Of a stretch of DNA of 64,000 nt, positions 1-8,428 are shown piece by piece; position 1 is the first letter of the stretch, and each line of letters starts with the position of its first letter. The notes under the pieces are model-generated. The model did not search any database and was not told the origin of the DNA. It worked only from the letters and a program-made list of their open reading frames with translations. Both the position numbers and the translations under genes were made by a program. The DNA is from PLanc-01 sp034678485 (GTDB lineage: Bacteria > Planctomycetota > Phycisphaerae > Sedimentisphaerales > Anaerobacaceae), in contig JAXDBU010000165.1 of NCBI GenBank assembly GCA_034678485.1, positions 1 through 64,000 on the forward strand. The letters are read 5' to 3'.

Positions 1-58
1 GGGTGGCAATTTGGGGTTTTAAATTTTTTGACCGTTCGGTATAAACCATTTTTCCAGC

Positions 59-379
59 CTAAACGACTCTGACCAGATGCTTCACCGTGATGGTTCCATT
101 TCCCCATTTCCCATGTACCAAGCCACGATACAGGAAGAACAGGGGCGAGAGTATATGGGGCTCTTGCCTGAAGTAGCGAAGGAAATCGAGGCCGGAGAAG
201 TCGGTGCCGAACTCGTCCCGCAACGCAAGGAACAGATCATCAACATCGTCGCCATCAACGCCGAGATCCTGACGCAGCCTCGCAGAGAGACCGATCTTCT
301 CAGACGCTACCCCTGTGACCTCCCCGACGATCTTGCAGACCCGTCGAGCCACATCGGCACTCAATGCAGCATTCTCCAC
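59..379 (-). CDS. DUF1493-type acyl-carrier-like protein
   Basis: A 106-residue protein starting at GTG (379). The first 60 residues look like a helical acyl-carrier-protein fold of the DUF1493 family, with the typical stretch LRQDLGVDGDDVDDLF. The serine that carries phosphopantetheine in true acyl carrier proteins is replaced by acidic residues (DGDD), so it probably carries no acyl arm. The C-terminal half (LDFLRYFRQEP onwards) also fits the family. It lies 13 bp downstream of the HD-domain gene on the same strand. Its role is unknown. Family assignment is from motif recognition. Confidence 0.7.
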   Translation of the reverse strand: MENAALSADVARRVCKIVGEVTGVASEKIGLSARLRQDLGVDGDDVDDLFLALRDEFGTDFSGLDFLRYFRQEPHILSPLFFLYRGLVHGKWGNGTITVKHLVRVV

Positions 380-392
380 TGGAATGGCCCCC

Positions 393-953
393 CTACAACC
401 GCGGCATCTCCCGGACTTGGTGGTACTGCTCGTTGATGATGGCCCTGGCCTGCGGGATCAAGGCGGCCCAGTGGCTCTCCACTCGCTGACGCAGCCAGTC
501 CCTGCCCTCGGCAAAGCCGAAGCGCCGGACCTGGAACACGTAGTAGAACCAGTAGGCAGGCTTGACGATCTGCGACATCGCATCCGCGTTCGACACGCAC
601 ACTTCCTCGATGGGCCCATCGCCGATCTGCACGGGCACAGAGTGGGATGCGATGCAGGCCGCCACACGCTCGATCCGATCCGACGGACAGCCGTTCTCCG
701 ACAGCAGTCTCCGAGCGATCTCCACGCTCGCGGCCGCGTGTCTCGGCAGAACCGCGAAATCCTGGATCGCGGACAGATCGTGCAGCCAGCTCGCCAGTTC
801 GACGATCTCCAGGTCGGCCCCCAGGATCTGTCCCAACTGTCTGGCGTACCCGACCACGACCGCCAAATGCTCGTCGAAGAACGCTGGACCGAAGGCGTTC
901 TTGTTGCTGTTGCACTCCCCTGCCACGTACTTCTTCATCGCCTGAACGATCAT
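393..953 (-). CDS. HD-domain protein (putative metal-dependent phosphohydrolase)
   Basis: A 186-residue protein with the HD-superfamily metal ligands: an upstream His in FFDEHLAVVVGYARQ, the HD pair in ASWLHDLSAIQD and a later His in CIASHSVP. The family hydrolyses phosphate esters, often of nucleotides, but the substrate cannot be read from the sequence. It is cytoplasmic, with no signal peptide. It lies 4 bp after the methyltransferase stop and 13 bp before the DUF1493 gene, so the three probably form one unit. Confidence 0.75.
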   Translation of the reverse strand: MIVQAMKKYVAGECNSNKNAFGPAFFDEHLAVVVGYARQLGQILGADLEIVELASWLHDLSAIQDFAVLPRHAAASVEIARRLLSENGCPSDRIERVAACIASHSVPVQIGDGPIEEVCVSNADAMSQIVKPAYWFYYVFQVRRFGFAEGRDWLRQRVESHWAALIPQARAIINEQYHQVREMPRL

Positions 954-957
954 CTCG

Positions 958-1599
958 TCATCCTCGGCCCTTCTTGAAACCGGTCATAAGGAACACGGTG
1001 AACCGGCGCAACTGCCCGTCGCGGGCGGGTTTGGCTACCTCCGCTGCGGTAGTGTCACGGACCTCCACGAACCCCGCGTCCGCGAACGCCCGGCGCAGCG
1101 CCGCCCGGTCGAAACCCTGGTGGAACACGCCCTGATTGTCACTGTGGAACTGGCCGTCGTCCGAATCCAGGTCCGCGATGCACAGGTGGCCGCCGGGCGA
1201 GAGGACCCTGTAGAGCCGGTCGAGAAGGGCTTCGACCCGCTCGATGTGATGGAGCGTCATGCTGGTGACGATCAGATCCCAGACGCCGGGTAAGGCGTCG
1301 CCCTTTTCGACGTCCAGGCGCAGAGTCCGGACATTGGGCAGACTCTGCCTCGCGGTCTTCGCCGCCAAGACGTCCAGCATCCCCTGCGAGCTGTCCACGC
1401 CAGTGATGAACTTCACGAGGCCGGCCAGGCGAAGGGTAAGAAGTCCGGTGCCGCAACCGAAGTCGAGAGTCTCCATATCGCTGCGGATCGCCACCTCTCG
1501 CGCGATGGCGTCGGCCACATCGTCAGCCAGGCGGACCCGGGCGGGGTTCTCGTCCCACGCAGCAGCCTCTTTGTCGAAATCACGTTTCTCAGTGCTCAT
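958..1599 (-). CDS. class I SAM-dependent methyltransferase
   Basis: A 213-residue Rossmann-type methyltransferase. Motif I is LDFGCGTGLLTLRLAG, followed by an acidic residue at the end of beta-2 (ITGVDSS), then LIVTSMTLHHIERVEALLDRLYRVLSPGG, the usual motifs IV-V of Methyltransf_11/12 proteins. The ATG at 1599 is preferred over an upstream in-frame codon at 1686 because AGGAGA lies eight bases upstream of it. It is the first gene of a small minus-strand cluster after a candidate terminator. The substrate is unknown. Confidence 0.85.
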   Translation of the reverse strand: MSTEKRDFDKEAAAWDENPARVRLADDVADAIAREVAIRSDMETLDFGCGTGLLTLRLAGLVKFITGVDSSQGMLDVLAAKTARQSLPNVRTLRLDVEKGDALPGVWDLIVTSMTLHHIERVEALLDRLYRVLSPGGHLCIADLDSDDGQFHSDNQGVFHQGFDRAALRRAFADAGFVEVRDTTAAEVAKPARDGQLRRFTVFLMTGFKKGRG

Positions 1600-1644
1600 C
1601 GGTGAATCTCCTGGGTCCGATTGTAGCTGGTCGGGCCGGTCCGG

Positions 1645-1697
1645 ACAAAAAGAAACCTCTGCCTCGCAGGACTTCGCCAGGCCCACGAGACAGAGGT
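1645..1697 (-). terminator. candidate Rho-independent terminator at the end of the exopolysaccharide operon
   Basis: On the minus strand a 12-base arm (ACCTCTGTCTCG, 1697-1686) pairs with CGAGGCAGAGGT (1666-1655) with one mismatch. TTCTTTTTGT follows directly. It lies between the luxR-type gene (ends 1758) and the methyltransferase start (1599), so it would end the long polysaccharide transcript. The 19-base loop is longer than usual. Confidence 0.6.
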
Positions 1698-1757
1698 GAT
1701 ATGCTCTGCAACGACCGTTCTATGGAGGATTCGTGCACTCCGTCGCCCGACCGCGGG

Positions 1758-2087
1758 CTACAGACCGTTTCTGCCCTCCGACACCCCTCTCACCTCGCTG
1801 ACGAACCGCAACAGCATGTTCATCTTATTCTTCACCTTCACCTTGCGGTAGATGTTCCTGACGTGCGTTTTCACCGTCCCCGGCTGGATGCGGAGATGCC
1901 GGGCAATACTGCCCTGCCGCAATCCCTGACAAACCAGGTCGGCGATCTGCACTTCCCGTGGCGTCAGCTCATAGCGGCGTGACAGATATCGCCAGTGCGT
2001 GCGATCCAGCAGCATCAAGGATCGGCCGCGATCCGGCCTCTCAGCTCGCGCAAATCCGTCGCTCAGCGGATTGTCCGTCCTCGCCAT
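1758..2087 (-). CDS. LuxR/FixJ-type helix-turn-helix DNA-binding protein
   Basis: A 109-residue protein consisting almost entirely of a GerE/LuxR C-terminal HTH domain: YELTPREVQIADLVCQGL, then IARHLRIQPGTVKTHVRNIYRKV and KNKMNMLLRF. There is no receiver or ligand-binding domain, only about 30 basic, disordered residues in front. The start at 2087 lies just after the TPR-gene stop (2090), with AAAGGG upstream. As last gene of the polysaccharide locus it is a plausible local regulator, but its partner and target sites are not visible. Confidence 0.85.
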   Translation of the reverse strand: MARTDNPLSDGFARAERPDRGRSLMLLDRTHWRYLSRRYELTPREVQIADLVCQGLRQGSIARHLRIQPGTVKTHVRNIYRKVKVKNKMNMLLRFVSEVRGVSEGRNGL

Positions 2088-2089
2088 GT

Positions 2090-5000
2090 CTACCGGCCCT
2101 TTTGCAGTTGGTCGAGAAGAAGTCTTGCCTGCGTCCAATCGCTGGTGTCCGCGATCCCTCCAAGATCCTGCGGATCGAACTTGGCTTTCAGCTTGTCCAT
2201 CTCGTCTTCGAGCGCCAAGGCATCCTTGAGGACCTTAATGGCGTGAGTTCTTCGTCCGGCGTCGGCATGATCCTCCGCCAGTTGCACGTTCTTGCGGTTC
2301 AGAGTCATGGCCTGCTTGAGGTGGTTCAGCGTCTCGGTCCTGCGATTCAAGTCGGCCAGCGTACGAGCCAGGTGGAAGTGCGTGGCAGCCGACTGGGCCG
2401 CATTTGCAGGATACAACGCGATGCATTGGGTGAAGTCCCTGACCGCTTTGTCCAGGTTGCCGGAGCGGTAATGCGCCACACCTCGCGTGTCCAAGAGATC
2501 GATGTAGTCGGGCGTCTGTTCGAGAGCCCGGTCGGCCAGCTCAATCGCTTCCTTGAGCGCCGCCGGAGAGGGGGACGGCTGTTCACACAGAATCCAGGCC
2601 AGGTTGTTCGCGGCAATCACGTTGTTCGGGTCCAACGCCAGAATTCGGCGGTTGAGCCGGCCGGCCTCGTCGTCTCGACCGGCATCCTGCATCAGCATGG
2701 CCAACAAGACGAGCGTGGGCACCGCATCGGGATTCGTGTTCAAGATGATCCGCAACTGATCTTCCGCCATCTGGAGGGCTTCCTTGTCCCCGCTGCCGGC
2801 CAGAATGCGAGCGACATTGGTCGCCGTTTCGGCGTCCTTGGGATTTGTGCTGCGCCAGCGGTTGACCAGATTGTTGACCTCCGTCCAGCGTTTCTGCTTT
2901 CTGAGCAGCCCCGCCAGGGTCATCACCGGGATCGGATCATTGGGATCGGAAGTAATGAGCGCGTCGAACATCGTCTTGGCTTTCTCTTCCTGTTGATTGC
3001 TGTAGAGGGCGGCCGCCAAGGCGATCTCGCACCGTCGCCGCGAGACTCCGGTAAAACTGTTCATCTTCTGTTCGAGCAGTTCGACCGCTTTCTCCGGATG
3101 CTCGGCGCGGGCGTATGCATCCGCCCACTCGATGATGATCCCGACATCCTCTGGATACTCCTGGGCCAGTCCCGGCAGCGTCGTCAACGCCGCCACGGAC
3201 GGGGAGAGTCTCTTCTCGGCAATGGCTTTGAGCAGCAGCAGGTCCTTGTTCTTGTCGTTGTTGGCCAGGCCGCGCGTCGCGATGTCCAGCACTCGACCGA
3301 GTTCCTCCTGCCCGAGTTCAAGCTGGGCGGCCAGTCTCCAGCCGTCCACGTACTTCGGGTAGTCGCTCGTGACCTGCCGCAAGAGAGCGCGAGCCTCCTC
3401 GACAGCCGGACCGGTCGCCCGGTCTATCAGGATTTCCGCCTTCAATACGTTCAGCTCGGGATCCGCCTTGCCTTGTTGGTCCGCTTGAGCCTGTTCCAGT
3501 ATGGTTTCCGCTTCCCGCCTGAGCGATTCCTTGTGCGAGTCGATGAGCAGCCGGACTGCCAGTTTCTGCACGAGCAACTTCCGAGCCTGCGGTCCTTCCG
3601 AGACCAACGCCATCGCCCGCCGGATATCCGAAATGGCCTCTGGAAGCCGAGCGAGAGAACTGTAGACTCGTGCCCGGGCAACCCAGGTGTCCGCGTTTTC
3701 AGGTTCGAGGGAAATGGCCTGACTGAGATCCTGGAGGACGTCGTCATATGCTTTCAACGCAAGGTGGACGTCGGCGCGCAACATGTAAGCACTGACATTG
3801 TGCAGCTTGTCCACCAGTTCGCTGCAAATCTGAACCGCCTTGTCCGGAGCCCTCTGCTGGAGATAGAGTCGAATCTGGGCGCGGGCCACAAGGAGCGATT
3901 CCGGCAGCTTCGCCTTCATCTCGGTCAGAATCGCCTCGGCCTGTGCGTACTCGTTTCGAAGGATGAGGACGCGGGCGTAAGACAATTGGAGCATGGCATC
4001 GTTCGGGTCGCGTTCGAGAAGCTGGCGGAGCGTCTCGGCGGCGGACTCCGTGTCGTCGTGACGAAGATCGTTATCCACCTGCAGCCGCTGGAGCGCCGGA
4101 TTGAGAAGATCCTGCTGCTCGGCCTTGTCCAGGTACTCCTGGGCGTCGTCGAACTCCCCTGCCTTGTGCAGCGCGCCGATCAGGCGCACCAGGACCTGGG
4201 CGTTGTTCGGCGCTCGCTCGTGGGCCTCGCGGTACATGGCCAGAGCCAATTGCTGCTCGCCGGCCGTCTCGTAGATGCCGGCCAGAAGCAGTCGGCTCGC
4301 CTGATCCTCGGGATTCGTCAGCAGGTTCTCCTGCAGCAGTTTGGTGATCTGCGGATAGGCAGGCAAGGCACGAAGCTCGGTGGGATTGCCCCCGGCGGCC
4401 TTGTCAAGGGCATCCAGCCACTTCTTGTCTTGACTGCGAATGAGCAGACTCGCCTGTTCGAACCGCCAGACCGAACCCTTTTCGCCTTCGAGCTTCTTGA
4501 TCTCATCGATGAGCTGCTGTGACTTGCCTTCGTCCTTCTTCACCGATTCACAAGTCAACAGCAGGCGCTTGGGCTGGATGTCGTTGGGGTATTGCGCCGC
4601 CAGTTCCGTGAGCCACTGACAGTACTTCTCGTTCTCCTGCCATCGGTAATAGAACTCGGCAAGCACCAGACCCAGGTCCCGGCGGCCCAGCGGATCCTGG
4701 ATCCTGGCCAGCGCCTCTTTCACCACCGATTCGCATTCCTGTCTCTGATTCCGTCCAGCCAGGAAAGCGGCAAACGCACGCACCGGCTCGAAATTCTGTG
4801 GAGATTGGGAGATCGCATTCCCGAACGCCTTCCTGGCCTCCGCGTCTTTGCCCTGGCCTGCACACAATTCGGCGCGAAGCAACAGGAGGCGAACGTCCGA
4901 AGGGGCCTTGGCCTCCAGTTCAGTGAGTAGCGCGTCTGCCGCCGCGAATTTCTGTTGCATCATGGCAATCTGAATCCGCAGGAGCTTGATATCGGGATCG

Positions 5001-6550
5001 CCACTCTTCGCCTTTTCGAGTTCCGTCGCCCGAGTCTCAAGGTCACTCCAGGCCTCCCGTCTCATCTCCGGCGCGCCGCTGGAGACCAGGACGTGCGCCT
5101 GAGCCCGCAGAGCCAGCAACGTCGCATCCAGCACGATGCCGGGGTAGTCCCGAGCGATCTCCCGGACCCGGCTCGCCTCCTGCAACACCTTCGGCCAGTC
5201 CCTCGTCTGGGCATACAGCCGCGCGAGGTCTATTCGACTGGCGATGTCTTGCGGATACTTGGACAACAGCACCTGAAGCTGACTTACAGCCGATCGGTTG
5301 TCGCCCAATCGCGAGTACGCGGAGACCATCGCCCGGTACGCCATTTTGAGCGTCTGTTCTCGAACCCCCAGTGAGGAAACGGCTCGTTGCCAATGCGCGA
5401 CGGCCTCCCAGAGGCGACCGAGCTTCTCCGCCTTCAGCCCTTCAAGATAGGCGACGGTCGGCAGATCGATCTCCTTCTTCTGCATACGAGAGAGATAGTC
5501 GTCGATCGCAGCCTGGTCGGAAAGCTCACGGCCCCCCTTGTCGTTCGTCACTACGTCGCTTGTGAGAAGCAGCAAGTGTACCGCCACCGGCATGAAATCC
5601 CATGCAGTGGAGCCCATCGCCTTCATCGCCTCGGTGGCCACCATGTGCATCTCGTCACGAGAACCGGTTCTGATGGCCAGATCGGCCCAGGCATTCCAAA
5701 GACCGAGTTCGGTCGGGCTCGATGCCCGCAGAGCGTCAAGCTGCTCGCGAGCCTTGTCCTGGAGGCCAACGCTGATAAGCCCGGCAATCACACGAAGTCG
5801 GACCAACGGATCCGACAGATCGCGTGTCAAGGCCTGTGTCAGATCGGCGGTCGCCTGGTCTCTGTCGTTGCGACGCAGGTAATATGCGGCCCGCGCTGCA
5901 TAGGCCAGCGCCGAGTCGGGATTCTTGGAAACCGCCTCATTGAACCAGGTGATCGGTTCACCCACCGTCCCGGGCTGGGTCTCTGCCACGGCGGCCATCA
6001 ACTCAAAGGCTTGAATCTCGCCGGGCTTCGTCTCGATCACCTTCCTGAGCTCTGCCACAGCAGGATCGAACTTGCGTTGCAGGCACATGGCGTGCGCAAG
6101 CATACGACGCAGGGCAGGATCATCTTGACGGTCGAGATACCGCTGCGCGATCAGTTCGGCCTCGCTCGGAGCCGCTATGTCACGGCGCAAATACAGTTCC
6201 GTGAGGAGCTTCGTGGTCTCCACATCGTTCGGGTCCAGTCGGAGCGCCGCCCGATAGGCCTGGATGGCAAGCTGGACGTTCCCCCCCGCAACCGGGCGCC
6301 TGTTCATCTGGGCCTGGGCGTATTTGATCAGAACCTCGGTATCCTGGCCGTTGATCCCCAGATAGTGGCCGAACTGTTCGGCGGCTTCATCCCAATTCCC
6401 TTGCTCGAAGGCCTTCTGAGCTCGCGGAAGCGCCTGCTCGGCCCGCGTGTTCTTCTGCCATCGGTGCAGGATGACAGCCGCTGCAGCGAAGACCACCGCT
6501 GCTACGACCAGAACAATCGCCAGTTTCCAGTTGAAATATCTTGTTGCCAT
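2090..6550 (-). CDS. giant membrane-anchored TPR protein of the exopolysaccharide locus
   Basis: A 1486-residue protein with one N-terminal membrane segment (about residues 10-28, LAIVLVVAAVVFAAAAVIL) followed by a long run of tetratricopeptide repeats to the C-terminus, with typical W/A/Y/A/P spacing, for example LDPNDVETTKLLTELYLRR and LDPNNVIAANNLAWIL. No enzymatic or beta-barrel domain is visible. Very long TPR proteins occur with exosortase and secreted-polysaccharide systems (PrsT-like; PelB, AlgK and BcsC carry TPRs too), where they scaffold export complexes. The role here is inferred from position: the gene is directly upstream of luxR and downstream of the initiating sugar transferase. 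Confidence 0.85.
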   Translation of the reverse strand: MATRYFNWKLAIVLVVAAVVFAAAAVILHRWQKNTRAEQALPRAQKAFEQGNWDEAAEQFGHYLGINGQDTEVLIKYAQAQMNRRPVAGGNVQLAIQAYRAALRLDPNDVETTKLLTELYLRRDIAAPSEAELIAQRYLDRQDDPALRRMLAHAMCLQRKFDPAVAELRKVIETKPGEIQAFELMAAVAETQPGTVGEPITWFNEAVSKNPDSALAYAARAAYYLRRNDRDQATADLTQALTRDLSDPLVRLRVIAGLISVGLQDKAREQLDALRASSPTELGLWNAWADLAIRTGSRDEMHMVATEAMKAMGSTAWDFMPVAVHLLLLTSDVVTNDKGGRELSDQAAIDDYLSRMQKKEIDLPTVAYLEGLKAEKLGRLWEAVAHWQRAVSSLGVREQTLKMAYRAMVSAYSRLGDNRSAVSQLQVLLSKYPQDIASRIDLARLYAQTRDWPKVLQEASRVREIARDYPGIVLDATLLALRAQAHVLVSSGAPEMRREAWSDLETRATELEKAKSGDPDIKLLRIQIAMMQQKFAAADALLTELEAKAPSDVRLLLLRAELCAGQGKDAEARKAFGNAISQSPQNFEPVRAFAAFLAGRNQRQECESVVKEALARIQDPLGRRDLGLVLAEFYYRWQENEKYCQWLTELAAQYPNDIQPKRLLLTCESVKKDEGKSQQLIDEIKKLEGEKGSVWRFEQASLLIRSQDKKWLDALDKAAGGNPTELRALPAYPQITKLLQENLLTNPEDQASRLLLAGIYETAGEQQLALAMYREAHERAPNNAQVLVRLIGALHKAGEFDDAQEYLDKAEQQDLLNPALQRLQVDNDLRHDDTESAAETLRQLLERDPNDAMLQLSYARVLILRNEYAQAEAILTEMKAKLPESLLVARAQIRLYLQQRAPDKAVQICSELVDKLHNVSAYMLRADVHLALKAYDDVLQDLSQAISLEPENADTWVARARVYSSLARLPEAISDIRRAMALVSEGPQARKLLVQKLAVRLLIDSHKESLRREAETILEQAQADQQGKADPELNVLKAEILIDRATGPAVEEARALLRQVTSDYPKYVDGWRLAAQLELGQEELGRVLDIATRGLANNDKNKDLLLLKAIAEKRLSPSVAALTTLPGLAQEYPEDVGIIIEWADAYARAEHPEKAVELLEQKMNSFTGVSRRRCEIALAAALYSNQQEEKAKTMFDALITSDPNDPIPVMTLAGLLRKQKRWTEVNNLVNRWRSTNPKDAETATNVARILAGSGDKEALQMAEDQLRIILNTNPDAVPTLVLLAMLMQDAGRDDEAGRLNRRILALDPNNVIAANNLAWILCEQPSPSPAALKEAIELADRALEQTPDYIDLLDTRGVAHYRSGNLDKAVRDFTQCIALYPANAAQSAATHFHLARTLADLNRRTETLNHLKQAMTLNRKNVQLAEDHADAGRRTHAIKVLKDALALEDEMDKLKAKFDPQDLGGIADTSDWTQARLLLDQLQKGR

Positions 6551-6667
6551 TGACCCGCCCTTTCCAACTGCAATGCAATGGGAGGCATTCGCGAGGCTGC
6601 CGAGAGGGTGACGTTCGGGGTGAAGCGAACCAGCACACGAATCCGGTCGGATGCTCGTGTCTTCCTC

Positions 6668-8389
6668 TCAGAACTGATTGACGAAGTTCTCCACCATCCT
6701 TCGGAAGGTCCGCCAGCAGATCCACAGATCCAGCCCCGGCGAGAGGTCCCGAACGTATTGCGTGTCATACTGAATCCATTCCTGGAAATCCTTGTGTTCC
6801 GCGCGGGTTCGACGAACCTGCCACAGACCCGTGATGCCCGGGCGCACCGAGAGCCTCGCGTCACGCCACGAAGGACACAGCGTGTTCTCCGATTCCGGCG
6901 ACGGCCTGGGGCCCACCACGCTCATCTGGCCACACAACACGTTGAAGAACTGCGGAATCTCGTCCAGGTACGTCTCCCGGAGGAATCGACCGACTGTCGT
7001 GATGCGAGGATCGTCGGCCATCTTGAACTGAGGGCCATCCACCTCGCAGACGAACCGCAGCTTGTCCTGAATCTTGTCGGCGCCCTGCCGCATCGTGCGA
7101 AACTTGATACAGTCGAACAGGCGACCGTGGAATCCCTGTCGCTTGTCCCTGAAAAAGACCGACCCTGGCGAACTCATTCGCACGGCCAGAGCAATCACAG
7201 GAAACACCGGAGCAAAGAGAACCAGCACGATGATCGCCGCCAGCACATCGACGACCCTCTTGAAACACCGGACGTAGGACAGCCTTGTCCAGGATCGGAA
7301 TGCGCTTTCCGGTGAGGGCCACCCCTGCGTGCAGGAGTCCCCCCCCTTCCAGCGCCACTCGACCTGCCCCTCAGCATCCCCCTGTCCCGGCGCCATGGCC
7401 AGACGACCTCGGACAACCCGACTCGGATCCACGCAAACGTGAGGCCCCACAATCGAGGAATCCACCACGGCGTCCCGCCCGACGACACTGCCGTCGCACA
7501 GGACCGCCGGTCCCACGATCACGGCGCCGGGCTCGACGACCACTTCCTTTCCGACGAGCACGGGACCGATGAATCGCGGCCGATCGCGCGCCGGACCATC
7601 TTCACGACCGACCGCTCCGTGGGCCGTTTCCTCTCGCGGCCGGCTTCCACAGGCGACATGGCGCGAGTCCAGGCCCGCTTCGCACGCGGCGAGAATCCCC
7701 TCCTCGGACTCCAGATCGAAAACCGACCCGGCGACGTCAACCGCCTGCACTTTCACCCCCCGGGTGCGGCACTCATCAACGAGGACGCCGAAGGGCCCCA
7801 ACAGGTTCGGCCGGACCACGGCCTCGAACACCTGGGGCCGAACCAGCAAATGGTGGGGCCAACAAACCGGCATCGGGGCCCGCGAGGCGCCGTTCGCAAA
7901 CAAACGCCGAAAGCCGACCAGTTCGTTGTCCCCCGTGAGACGGACTCGCTCCCGATAGGCGAGCAGATCACAGGCCGCATTCACGGCAATCACCTCTGCG
8001 TCTGCCGTTGTCACCATGTGGGCCAGAACCTCGTGGTCCAGGCAGCTCGCGAAACGACCCTCCGTTACGATCACCCACGAGCCGTTGCCCCGAACGTCAG
8101 GTCTCTGGACGGCGCCTGACCGGAACTCCTCATGGGACACTCTCGATGGCCGCCCCTCAGGCAGATCGCCACACCACGCGTCGGGAAGGACCCATTGCGA
8201 GTCCCTCGGATTCACCCAGTCGGTCGCACCGAGGTCCCCAACGGTCCGGCCGCGCCGCCAGAGGTGCTCCATCCCCTCCAGAACCACGCCACCCAGAGGA
8301 CTCGCGGACAGAGCATACCGCAACAGACTCGTTCTGCCGCTGGCGACATGGTCTTGCTGCTCTCGAACGACGATCCACCGCATAGTCAA
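6668..8389 (-). CDS. initiating sugar transferase with N-terminal nucleotidyltransferase-like and hexapeptide module
   Basis: A 573-residue protein. The C-terminal part (from about residue 376) is a complete bacterial sugar transferase (polyprenyl-phosphate glycosylphosphotransferase): a membrane helix (VVDVLAAIIVLVLFAPVF), DKRQGFHGRLFDCIKFRTM, DDPRITTVGRFLRE, the DEIPQFFNVLCGQMSVVGPRP signature and RPGITGLWQV. It would load the first sugar phosphate onto undecaprenyl phosphate. The N-terminal 340 residues look like a degenerate sugar-nucleotidyltransferase fold with left-handed beta-helix hexapeptides (for example VVVEPGAVIVGPAVLCDG), a fusion not usual for this family. A similar module precedes the exosortase at 10770-12773. 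Confidence 0.88.
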   Translation of the reverse strand: MTMRWIVVREQQDHVASGRTSLLRYALSASPLGGVVLEGMEHLWRRGRTVGDLGATDWVNPRDSQWVLPDAWCGDLPEGRPSRVSHEEFRSGAVQRPDVRGNGSWVIVTEGRFASCLDHEVLAHMVTTADAEVIAVNAACDLLAYRERVRLTGDNELVGFRRLFANGASRAPMPVCWPHHLLVRPQVFEAVVRPNLLGPFGVLVDECRTRGVKVQAVDVAGSVFDLESEEGILAACEAGLDSRHVACGSRPREETAHGAVGREDGPARDRPRFIGPVLVGKEVVVEPGAVIVGPAVLCDGSVVGRDAVVDSSIVGPHVCVDPSRVVRGRLAMAPGQGDAEGQVEWRWKGGDSCTQGWPSPESAFRSWTRLSYVRCFKRVVDVLAAIIVLVLFAPVFPVIALAVRMSSPGSVFFRDKRQGFHGRLFDCIKFRTMRQGADKIQDKLRFVCEVDGPQFKMADDPRITTVGRFLRETYLDEIPQFFNVLCGQMSVVGPRPSPESENTLCPSWRDARLSVRPGITGLWQVRRTRAEHKDFQEWIQYDTQYVRDLSPGLDLWICWRTFRRMVENFVNQF

Positions 8390-8428
8390 GTCCGATTCCG
8401 TTTCCCTTGTGCGATCCAGGGTCGCAAC

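Noticed and set aside
1958..4522. Long plus-strand open frame of 854 codons
   Set aside because: It lies antisense to the TPR gene, whose repeats give high-GC third positions that keep the opposite frame open; it has no recognisable domain.
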